Assembly: GCA_000151295.1 (NCBI GenBank)
Contig: GG745328.1
Coordinates: forward strand, 2,303,992 to 2,367,991
DNA from: Allomyces macrogynus ATCC 38327
Taxonomy: Eukaryota; Blastocladiomycota; Blastocladiomycetes; Blastocladiales; Blastocladiaceae
Direction of reading: 5' to 3'
Length of the DNA: 64,000 nt
The notes beneath the pieces are model-generated. The model made no database searches and was not told the DNA's origin. It saw only the letters and a program-made list of their open reading frames with translations. The position numbers and the translations under genes are program-made. The number at the start of each line of letters is the position of its first letter. Positions within the stretch are counted from its first letter, which is position 1. This document shows positions 10,927-21,021 of the stretch, in pieces.

Positions 10927-13900
10927 CTATTGATACATCGAGAGCTCCATCACCAAATTCATGTTCTTCTCGAGGATCGTTGCCAGCTCAGCTTCGAGCT
11001 GCGCTCGGGCCTTGGACATGGCTTCAAACTCGTCGCGGAGCGAGGCGACCTGCGCCTCGAGATCGGCGACGAGAGCGGGATAGTCGATGCTGTTCGTGGC
11101 TGCTGCATCAACTGTCACAGCGTGGTGTGCCGCGGACTCTGCAATCTGCACCTTGAGCGCGTTGATCCGGTCTTGCGCGTCGTGGAGCTGGGTACGGTGC
11201 GTGTCGAGCTCGCGGTTCGATGCTGCAAGACGCTCGGCCTGTTCTGCGCGGACTTGGTCAGCGGTCGCGAGTTCAGAGTGCACAGCAGCAAGTCGATCGT
11301 GCGCTTCATGCAACTGATCGCGACATGCGTCGAGCTCGCGCCCCATTGTCGCGACGCGGTCCAGGAGCTGGACGAGCTGGCCATGCTCGTACTCGGCGTT
11401 CGCAGTCGCGGCGGTCTGCGTCAAGAGCGAATCGACATGGGCACGTTCGGTGTCGAGATCGGCGTGGTACTTTGCCAATTCGTGCGCGGCGTTGCGTTCA
11501 GTTGCAAACCGTTCTTGCAGCTGTACCAAAAGACCGTGCTCGTACTCGGCATTGGCCATTGCCGCGAAACGAGTCAGCAGTGCGTCAATTTGCGTGCGAG
11601 CCGCGGCGAGCTCAGTGCGGCAATCCGATAGCGCACGCGATTCATCTCCTGCGGGGGTGGTGACAGCGATGGGCTTAACCGCGAGCGCACGGTCCTTGGA
11701 CGAGTCGGGACCGGCGCGCTCTTCCAGCAGTCGAGGCAGCACACCGTGTTCGTACTCGGCATCGGCGGTCGCGGCAGGCTGAGAGAGCAGGTGGTCGACT
11801 GGGGCTTTGGCGGCCTTGAGCTGAGTTTGGCACCCAGCGAGCTCTTGCCGCGACGATTCCAACGCGTGGTCCTCGAGCAGCTTGACAAGAACGCCATGCT
11901 CGTACTCGGCATTTGCAGTCGCAGCGAGGCGCGTGAGAAGCTCGTCAATCGACCGTTCTGCGACCGCGAGCTTGGCTTGGCACTCGGCGTGAGCGCGCGC
12001 ATCGCAGGTCGCGTCGTGTGCGGCAAGTTGAGACAGCGTAGGGCTGAGCGAACGGTTCTCGACCATGATCACGGCCTCGTCGACGAGTTCGGCGTCATGC
12101 GAGCCGGTGGGCGCAACCGCGCCGGCTTGCGCCAATCTAGTCTGGAGGTCGAGCACTTGTGCTTGGAGAGCCATGACCCGACCGCACTGGTACCAGTAAT
12201 CGGCCGTCGCAGCGACCTGGTTGCGGAGCGACTCGACCTCGGACTTGATCGACTGCAATGCTGCGCAGTTTGGCACGCTCGTGCCATGTAGCGGTGCCGC
12301 TTCATCGACCTCGACAATTGTTGCTGGCGGTGCCAGGGAAACAGGCGAGTCGAACACGTCGTTCCGAGCAGGCTGGTTTCGGAGAACATCGACCTCGAGC
12401 CGAGCGTGCTCAACTTGCGCGCTCAGCTGGGCAATGATGGCGTCGTCGCGGTCTTGTGAGACGTCTAGGGCCGAATCAGCACGTTGAACCGGCTCAAAAT
12501 CGGGCATCGATCGAGACGACACGAGCACATTTGGTGGTGGTGGTGATGGTGGTTGGGCAGCGACCAAGTGCTCTTCGTGACGAGCAAGTGCCTCTTCGAG
12601 CTCCAAGACACGACGGTGTTTGCACTCGTAATCGGTAACCGACGCGAGGTCACACTGGAGCCGGTCGACGACGACCTGCAAGTGGCAAATGCTCGACTTG
12701 GCCTGGCCGAGCTGCTGAACCATCGAGTCGCGCTCGGCCACGAGGTCACGGAGCGCATCGGCCATGGATGACAGCTGCCCATCGACCGTCGCGTCTGTGC
12801 GATCATCGATCAGGTCACGCGAAAAAGTAGGGCCAAGGTCGCGATCGGCTGTCGGCGCGGAACGAGCTGATCGGAGCAGGGTTCCAAGCGTGTGCAAGTT
12901 GGCCATGAGCACATCCTCACCGTCGCATTGTACTGCGACACTCACGACAGCAGGACGCACTGGCGAGATGGCCCCCGCCGTCGCGGCCGCCGCAGCGGTA
13001 AGCGCCTCAGTGACCTGGTTCTGGGCCGCAGCGAGAGCCTTGGTCAGATCGGTGATCTGCTGCTCGCGCGCCGCGAGCTCGTCGCGGTCATGCTGCAAAT
13101 CACGCGCGGGCACGTCGCGCAGAGTGATCGGCTCCTGGTCGATCGTCTCGGCGTGCGTCAGCTTCTCCTCCGCCGCTTGCAGCTGCATCTGTAGTTGCCC
13201 GATCTGCTCCTTGTCGCTGCGCACGGTGCGCGCCAAGTCGACCATGGTTGCGCGGTTCGCCTGCGCCTGCTGCGCGAGCTCGGCATTGGTCGTCTGTAGG
13301 CCCTCCATTTCGACCGTGATCTCGGCGAGTGTCGCGTCCTTGGCCGCGGCGCTGTACTGCAAATCGACAATTTGGGCGTTACGAGCATGAATCGTCGCAC
13401 GTGCCTGCTCGAGTTGCGCGGCGAGCTCGTCCTTGGCCACAGTGATGGCCGCGAGATCGGCCTTGAGCTGAGCAATCTCGTCGGTGAGTTCAGCGACGAG
13501 CGATGCGCGCTGCGCGACCGTGGCCTGCAAGTCGTCGACGAGGGCCTGCTGCGTGTGCGCCTGGTTGGTGAGCTGCAACGACTGGGCCTGCAGCAGCTCC
13601 TTTTCCTGCACTGCTTGCACCATTTGGTCAGCGACGCGAGCGAGTTCCTGGTCCTTGGTGCGAGCGTGGTCGGCAAGCTGCATAATCTGGGCCTTAAGCG
13701 CCTCCTTGTCCTGAGTCGCTTGGCTCAGCTGATCGGCGGCATGGGCCAGTTCCTGGTCCTTGGCGTCGAGCTCGCTTGTCAACGAATCGTGAATCGCGTT
13801 GCGCTCTTTTGCGAGCAGCTGCACTTCGTCGTCCTTGGCGGCGACCTGCTTGTCGAGCTGCTCGATGCGCTCCTTGAGCTGCACCACGCGCTCCTCGGCC

Positions 13901-16646
13901 TCGTGACGGTACTCGTGCGCCTCATCAACCTCGGCCATGAGCGTGGCAATCTTCGCCATCTTTGCCTCGAGGCTCGTCGTGAGTTGGTCAACGTTGTCGG
14001 ACAAGTCGCGCGCGCGCGCCTCGACCGACTCGAGCTGCACCTGCTGGGTTGCGAGCTTCCCGGCAAGCTCCTGCGCCCGTGCCTGCGACGTCACCAGCAT
14101 CTCCTTGAGCTTCTTGATCTCGGCATTGGCCGCGTCGTACCTCACCTGCTTGTCCATGAGCTTGGCGCTCAGTCCCATAGCCTGCTCCTCGGCCGCCGCG
14201 ACTGTCTCCTTCAAGTCCTCGATCTCGGCACGCGCGGCCTCGAGCTGCTGCTGGCTCTCCGCGGCCACGACCGCGACCGTCGACGACTCTTCGCGTACTT
14301 GATTGAGCTCGGCGACCTGCGCCTCGCGTTCCTGAAGCGCGGCATTGGCACGCTGCACGTCGGCAATCTTGACATCGAGCGCGGCGCGCAGTTCGCGCAA
14401 CTCGGCCTCGAGCGTCTCAACGCGGTGCGCGTCGTCGTCGACCAGGTCCTGGATCTGCTCGTGCATTTTCTCAATCATCGCGTTGTACTCGCGCTTCTGG
14501 TCCTTGGCAAACTCGGCAAGTTGCGCGACTTTGGCCTCGGCGTCACTGGCCTGCATGCGCACGGCCGCGAGATCGGCATTGCATTCAGCCAGCTCGTGTT
14601 CGAGTGCGTCGAGTTTCGTCCTTGGGACCATGGTCTGCAGCGCAACCGCCGACTCGTGGTCGCGCACTTCGAGCTCGCTCACGTGCGCCTCGGCGGTCGC
14701 GAGTGCCTCCTCGGTCGCCTTGACGTGCGCGGCCAACTCGTTCGCCGACCGTTCCGCCACGACCGCGCGCTTCTCGGCCTTGGCGTGCAACTCGCGCGCT
14801 TCGAGGAGCTGCACGGTCGTTGCGGCGAGACTATCCTCGAGTCGGCGCTGCGTTTGCAGGAGCCGGTCGAGTTCGCGCGTACGTTGCTCGTCTCGCTGCT
14901 GCATCTCGGCGACCTGCTGCGCGAGCTGCTCGTCCCGTTCCTTGACGGCATCGAGCTCAGCGAGTTTCTGGAAGACCGAGTGCCGTTTCGAGTTACCCGC
15001 GACGGCCATCGACCGGCGTTCGGGGGCAGTGCCCTGGTGCACGTCCTTTAGCAAGTCGAGAATCATAGTGTCGCGCGGCCGCTTGGGTTGGGCTTCGGGC
15101 AGCCGAAGCTTTTCTTTGACGCCACTCGTGACAAAAAGCAGGTGCACAAACAGTTCCTGCAGCGCCGGGAAATCCTGCGAGTGTTCAGCGTCGGGCCCAC
15201 CAGGTGCCGTTGCGGCCGGATCGAGCCGCGATTGCAACTGCTGCAACTGCGTCGCGAGCTTGAGACACTCGCCAATTTGGTAATCCAGGTCGAAAACTTG
15301 AGCCTCGAGCCGCCAAATCTGGTCAATGAAGACGGCATCGACGTCGCGGTTTGCCGTGTCGGGTGTAGATGCGGCAAACAGCGACCGGATCTGGTCGAGC
15401 AGCTTGTTGGCCGAGGCCTTTGGAAACGCGGCAATGTACTTTTCCAGCTCGGGCATGGGCGCCATACTGTCGTCGATCGTGGACGGTTTCGGTGACGGTG
15501 AGCGAGGTGGCAGGGCCGGAAGCGACCGCGAACCCGTGCTGGGCCGGCTCGGCGTGGCCGGTAATGGCTGGGTTGGTGGTGCGGATGCCGACAACGGGAT
15601 GTTGAGGCTGAGACTTGGGCCCGGGCCGAACAGGTCAAACGTCGACCCGAAATCCACGTCGAGCAGAGTGGGACCGTCGCCTTTCGAGTGCTGCAGCGAC
15701 GCCGTTTTCGTTGATGGCGACGACTCGGTCGGGTGCTGGCGCTTCAGCTAGAAATGGAAAAAAATAGTAGTCAGAATTTCGCGCCCATCTCCACCTACAC
15801 GTTGGCGATTCCGCGCGTACCTGCTCCTCGAGCTCTGACTTTTGCTGCGTGAGCGTTAACACCCGGTTCTGCAACTCCTCGAGCTTGCCAATCGTGATCG
15901 TGACCGAGGGTGCGTGCGACGACGTCGGCGACATGGGCGGCGTGGTCTGCGCGGCTCGGTGCAACTGGTGCTCGAGCTCGGCGTTTCTCAACCCGAGCGT
16001 CTCCACCTTGCCGTTCAACTCCGTGAGCTGTCGGCGCAACTCCTCGACCTCGCGTTCGCGCGCGCGGTCAATCGACGCGAGCCGCGTCGGCGACATGGGC
16101 GGTGGTGGCATCTGCTGTTGCTGAATCAGCGCTGTCGTCATTTGCACGCTCGATTTCCGCAACGGCGTCGGGTGCAGCGGCGGCGGGCGCGCACGCGGGG
16201 ACATGGGCACGGGCGGGAGCGCGCGCGGCATTTCAGCCGGCAACGGCGGGGTCGCGGGTGCGGCAGATGCCGCATTACCGGCCTGTCCGAGCTGTGCCTG
16301 GAATATCTGGTCCTTCAGTTCGGCATGCCGCTTGAGAAACTTGACGAGTTCCGTGGCCAGGATTTCGACGCGCTTGTTGGCAAACTCGATTTGCCGCGCG
16401 GCCTCGCGCTGCGCGCGCCGGTCGTGGGCCGAGCTGGCCTGCGTCTGTGCGCGCGTGCGGGCCGCGGCCTCGTGTTCAAGCTTGCGGTCGTACTCGCGAA
16501 TAATGGTTTCCAGGACGTGCGCGTCCTTGATTCACACCGGGCCAACAGACAATTAACGCATGAAAATCGGCCAGTAAGATGGTATCGAGGAAACACACCT
16601 TGAGCAGGTTGCGCAGGTCATTGTCAGCAGCCGATGGACGGGACAT
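10927..16646 (-). CDS. Giant coiled-coil protein with internal AEYEHG repeats
   Basis: No named family recognised. Three exons (16599-16646, 15821-16525, 10927-15747) join in frame to 1857 aa. The first exon encodes only 16 residues (MSRPSAADNDLRNLLK). Residues 17 to about 90 form a first helix (DAHVLETIIREYDRKLEHEA). A Pro-rich linker with repeated PMSPTR/PMSPR-like motifs follows, then a short coiled coil and a second disordered Pro/Ser segment. From about residue 350 to the end the chain is an almost unbroken Ala/Glu/Gln/Leu-rich coiled coil. Near the C-terminus, repeats of roughly 50-70 residues each carry a core like ATANAEYEHGVLVKLLE. The architecture suits a scaffold or tether (centrosome, cortex or Golgi), but this is inference. 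No transmembrane segment or motor domain is present. The small first exon was chosen because it ends at a good GTGTGT donor and restores frame. Confidence 0.85.
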
Positions 16647-17492
16647 TGGGTCAATACGAAGGGCCGTCGTACGGCAAGGGCCGCGAAGCGCGGCAGCGGC
16701 CAGTGATGATTTGACGGCAGCTCAATCGTGCGCGCGCGTGGCCTGCCACGGCGCAAATGGACGGTACGGGTCAAGCGCAAGCGCGACAATGGCCTGATGC
16801 GTTCTGGAAGTCGGCGGGTGCAAGCGTGCTCACCGGGAGCCGTGCGGTTGTTGCTGATGCAGCTGCTGATTGATAGGTACTTGATATCGTCTCAGTAGTC
16901 GTCGCCGTGGATGCTGGAGTGCGGGAGTAGCGGCCCGCTCGTACGCAGTGTCGCGACCGAGCAGATATTGGCGCGACAGCAGGGTTTGTCGCGTGTGCAA
17001 TGGATGGATGCAAGGTACGGAATGGAGGTTGGCCAGGTCCAAGTCGACGGAAGCGTCGTGTCCTGCTCGTTGGCGCGCCAAGGGAGAGTCCATTTGCCGC
17101 TTGTCGTGATCGGCATCTCGGAGCGCCATGGTGCAGCTGCCGTGCCGGGCTGTGGAAAATGTCAGTGAGGTGAGGCTCGCCGAGGCTCACGGTGTGCGGC
17201 GTCGTCGGCGTTTGGGCGAAAGGGCGTCGGCCGACCAACCGCCTGGCGCCAGTGAGCGCGCAGGGAGACAGAATGATCATGATGAGGTCAGCACACGTGC
17301 ATAATGAGCACTGCGCCACAAAACTGTTTCCCGGATCCTGCTTTCGTCCTCCTCGCACTGTTCCTGTCATGGTCGACTTTGTCGTTCATTTCATGATCCG
17401 CGCCAACAACATTATCAGGGCGCACTAACGTGCACTAGCCCGCAACTTGCTCCAACTTCAACCACACGATTCCTGGCGCCGCCACCGCCGTC
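16647..17492. promoter_or_regulatory. Divergent intergenic region, coiled-coil/vezatin-like genes
   Basis: About 850 bases separate the start codons of two divergently transcribed genes. It is GC-rich with an AT-richer patch near 17280-17430. Open frames here lack family resemblance and normal codon pattern. It probably holds both promoters and 5' UTRs. No specific site is recognised. Confidence 0.4.
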
Positions 17493-19204
17493 ATGGCCCA
17501 ACCACGCCGCACCTCAACTGCCGCGTCCGAGGTCGTCGACCTCCATGACAACCCGTTCGCCGCGTACCTGCACGATGCCGGCATTCTCGAAGAAACGAGC
17601 GAGCTTGTCCACCCCAATTTGGACGGCCGTGACCACGGCAGCGCAGATCACGACTTGGACCAGCGCCGTGCCTCGATTACAAGCAGTGAGCCAGCGCTCA
17701 GCCGTGACGATGGCCAAGGAGCACGCGGAACAAAATCAAGGGCACGCGGCCGGTCTTCCAGGATTGTTTTTCCTCGGGCCGCACTCGCTTGCGCGGGCAT
17801 CCTGGCGAGCGCGGTCTCGTTGCCATTGGCTGCGCGCCAATTTGGCTGGTCTTTCCGGTCCACGTCGACTGCCTATGCATTCGCCGCAACTGCGTGTGCT
17901 CTAGGTCTTGTGTCGGTAGGTGACTGCTCAATTAATAAAGACATGGAAATGGATCACCTTTGCAACTTGAAGCGGGGTCGCACCTAGATCGCAAAGACAG
18001 TCCACAAGCTGGAAATGCCAGGTGGAGAAGGGGAAGAGCGGTCGATCAACAACGACGACGACCGAATTGAGGCTGCATGGGACCAGCTTGAACCCAAACT
18101 TCACGCTCGCGTTCGTTACCTGCGCGAAGTCGACGTCGTGAGCCGCGGGTACCGTCTTCAGTGCGTAGCTTATCATATTCTTGGTGGAAAACGTCATTTT
18201 TTGCCCAGCTAATTCCTGTCTTTCACAGGTCTGAACGGTCCGCGATACCATGGGGCGCCGACTCGCTTCGGAAACCCGGCCAGCGCGCGCTTCTCGCCAC
18301 CTGTCTCGGGCAGCTCCTCATCAGCTTCACTACCGCACTCGCCGACCCGGAGCTGACGTCGCTCATCAGTGGGTTTGCCGCCGCCGGCGCTGCCGATTCC
18401 GCGGTTCCATCGATGCAGCACCTGCGCGAGCTCATCGACTGCTGCGCACATCTCGCCGAGGCTGTCATCGAGCGCGCCAACACGGGCCCGACCACGGAAC
18501 CGTGGGGCGACGCTGTCTTGGCTGCGCTCGAGCGCGCGACTCGCACACTGGACGAGACGGATCCGTTAGCGACGTCTCCAATTTCCACGTCGGATGCAGT
18601 AACCGACGCTGATCCGTCGACCAGCAACGGCAATACTCAGCCGATCTCGACCGCGCCCCGTCCACAGCTTCGGCTCCTGTACGACCAGATCCGCACGATT
18701 CAAGTTAAGGCGCATCTTGCGCTGACTGAGCCCGACATGACCGATTCGCTCGTGAACGCGATGGGCGCCGACCTCGCCTACGCGCAGGCGCTCCACCAGC
18801 AACTCGTTGCCGTTCCCAGCACCACCACACATCCACTCGACCAAGATCTCGCGACTGCCGACCAGGCCGAACCGACCGCCCCCGAACCGGTTCCTGGTAC
18901 CACGTTCCACACGGACGCGGCCGACGCCCTCCCACACTTGCACGGATCCGGATGGATGGGTGAGGCCAAGGTCGACGTCGCTGAGGGTGACACGGTGCGG
19001 CGGCGTGGGCCGCGACTCACGCGCGAGGAACGGATCGCGCAGCGGCGCGCCCAGCAGCGGGTAGACGCTCAGGCCCGGGTCGACCGTATGGCGCCGGCGG
19101 TGCTCGTCGACGAGCTCAAGGACGTGTTGCGGCTTCATCCGTTGGCGGCAGCGGCGCGCGAGTGGGAGGCGACGGCCGGTGGCGCGGAAACGGCACGAGG
19201 GTGA
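17493..19204 (+). CDS. Vezatin-like membrane protein
   Basis: Three exons (17493-17915, 17988-18160, 18229-19204) join in frame to 523 aa. The N-terminus is hydrophilic. Two hydrophobic segments follow around residues 92-140 (AALACAGILASAVSLPLAA and AYAFAATACALGLVS), consistent with a membrane hairpin. Directly after them the spliced sequence reads KLHARVRYLREVDVVSRGYRLQ, which resembles the conserved segment after the membrane pair in vezatin (a myosin-binding adhesion protein; in fungi the related Inp2-type domain links peroxisomes to myosin). A helical region with RELIDCCAHLAEAVIERAN follows, and a basic C-terminal helix with LTREERIAQRRAQQR ending near ELKDVLRLHP. Family assignment rests on remembered motif order, not a search. 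A role as an organelle or cortical myosin adaptor is inference. Confidence 0.6.
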
Positions 19205-19642
19205 CGGGTTTGAGGGTGGAGCAGCGGCTTGGTCTGTAATTTATACCGCTGGTCCCATGGCAACGCACGATCTCCGACACGATGGCGCGAGCTGCTGCTG
19301 TGGAACGTTGACCGGTTTGCTGGCGGTAACAAACGTTGCTTGTTCGCCAAATGAGAGACGCATCAAGGCTTGGTGCGAAGCGATTTCCTATGCATGGGCG
19401 ATCGTCGCGGTGGCCACTAAGTTGGCGCCGACGCCACCATCTTGCCCCCTTCTGGTGCATGTGCTGCGACCGCTTCAAGCAAAGGGATTGCTCGCCAGCG
19501 ACGTTCTGGCGAACAAACGTTGACGTCGGCGACGCTCTGGCAAGCCAATTCTCCCATCAACCCACACTTTCACCGCTTCTCCAGCGACAGCCCCGCCCCC
19601 CGCGAGCTGCAACCCCATAGACCGATAGACGCTGATCAAGAA
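19205..19642. other. Intergenic region upstream of the secreted-protein gene
   Basis: About 440 bases between two plus-strand genes. It must contain the 3' UTR of the vezatin-like gene and the promoter of the secreted-protein gene. A CT-rich stretch just upstream of 19643 may be the transcription start area. No coding exon seen. Confidence 0.3.
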
Positions 19643-20504
19643 ATGTACTTCAACACGTCGAAGAAGGCCCTGATTGTGCTGGCGGCCATGGTCGCCGCGG
19701 CCATTGCTGCCCCCACCGCGCCAGTCCTGCCGGGTCTCGATGCTGTTGGCCATGCCACGTCGTCGTTCCCGACCAACGCCAAGAACGTGGTTTCCGCGGA
19801 TGCCGTTCCCGCCGCGGCGGACGCGCCCGTGTCCGTCCCGACGATTGGTGCGTTTCGGCGCTGCCGAAATTGAACGCGTCATTTGGCATGGGAGTGTTGA
19901 GATGCGGCTGCGATTCTTTAGCCCCCTCGACCAAGGACGATAAGAAGGACGACAAGGACGCCAAGGCCGCCGCGTCGGCCAGCCGTGCTGGCGCACAGGC
20001 GACGAGTACGTCCGCAATTTCCTTCAATCGCGCTCAGTTCCATCCCCTGACCATGCCCGATACTTATCCACCCAAGACGCGCCCGCCCCCGCTTCGGCCA
20101 CGACCTCGGCTGCCGCTGCCGCTCCCTCGGCGACTCCGTCCGCCGCTGCCGACGCCAACAGATCCAAGCCCGCTGCCACGTCGGCCGCATCGTCGGCCCC
20201 TGCCGCCGCGACCCCGAGTCCCACTGCTTCTGCTGCCGGGTCGGCCAAGCAGGGTGCTCCCGCGCCTGCGGCTGACAACAACGCGACGCCGTCCGGCACG
20301 CAAGACGCGCCGGTGATTGCGATCGAGACGGTGGTGGTGCCTGCGCCTGGCAATGACGGCACAACGACCGAGGCGTCGACAGACGGCAATGTGTCGAGCG
20401 CCGATACGCCCGCCGCGGACCAGTCGGCCGCGACGCGCCGCGCGACGGACGCACCGGTGCTGGTTGCGGCAGTGGTTGGTGCTGGGTTGCTGCTGCTGCA
20501 GTAG
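19643..20504 (+). CDS. Secreted Ala/Pro/Thr-rich protein with GPI-anchor-like tail
   Basis: Three exons inferred: from the ATG at 19643, a second at about 19921-20009, and a last from about 20070 to the stop at 20504. The N-terminus (MYFNTSKKALIVLAAMVAAA then IAAPTAP) is a good signal peptide with cleavage expected after AIAA. The mature part has a short charged patch (STKDDKKDDKDAKA) and then low-complexity Ala/Pro/Ser/Thr sequence suited to O-glycosylation. The last 18 residues (DAPVLVAAVVGAGLLLLQ) are hydrophobic and end at the stop codon, the layout of a GPI-attachment signal with a likely omega site just upstream. It is probably a cell-wall or plasma-membrane surface protein; no enzymatic domain is visible. 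A degenerate copy of its 3' end lies at 20701-20777. Confidence 0.7.
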
Positions 20505-21021
20505 GAAGTCGTGTAGCCTGTGAGACCAACGATGTGGCGCGCTCGACGATTTCCCCGATCCGCCTGTTGACGGTCAAATTTTGTTCCTGCTTGCCCATAC
20601 CGCACGATTGTAATGAAGCATGTTTAAATACATGTCCAGCGTCGCTGTTTGTGTCTTGACCTGCTTTCCGAGCACCAGAACGGCCGTCCACGGCCGTCCA
20701 CGCCCGCCATGGACCAATCAAACGCGACGCGCCGCGCAGACGCGTCGATGCTGATCGTGGTGGTTGTTGGTGTTGGGCGTTACTGTTGCGGCAGAGTCGA
20801 GCAACGCTTCGGTAATCTGGTCCTTGTTTTACGTCTTGCGGCGTCTTGTGGCCGTGGTTTGCTTTTCCTTCTTGGCAGTATTTCTCTCGATCTGCCGATG
20901 CCCTATTTCGTATTCCACGTCCAACATTGTTGCTCGCGTCCGCTGTTATTTTCCCAAAACCAGTATTTTGTACAAGACATCTCCACAAGCCCGACAATCA
21001 AAACCTCCACGGCCCCATCCG
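20505..21021. other. Intergenic region with decayed gene tail
   Basis: About 520 bases between the GPI-type gene (plus) and the sphingomyelinase-like gene (minus), that is, two 3' ends. It contains the duplicated relic at 20701-20777, annotated separately. The remainder becomes AT-rich near 20900-21000, as expected for 3' UTR. Confidence 0.4.
20701..20777 (+). pseudogene. Degenerate duplicate of the GPI-type gene's 3' end
   Basis: Bases 20701-20777 align to 20407-20487, the last coding part of the upstream gene. Both start with CGCCCGCC and share GCGACGCGCCGCGC and TGGTTGTTGG/TGGTTGGTG blocks. At protein level TPAADQSAATRRATDAPVL corresponds to TPAMDQSNATRRADASML, followed by VVG in both. 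The copy lacks an upstream open exon and the frame runs on without the expected stop, so it looks like a decayed tandem duplicate rather than a gene. Confidence 0.6.

Noticed and set aside
13372..15051. 559-codon open frame on the plus strand, opposite the coiled-coil gene
   Set aside because: It is antisense to a long real exon. Ala/Glu/Gln/Leu codons with G/C third positions produce long Leu/Arg-rich antisense frames; no domain is seen.
17545..17904. Alternative frame over exon 1 of the vezatin-like gene
   Set aside because: Open, but it lacks the paired hydrophobic segments and does not splice into the conserved downstream exon.
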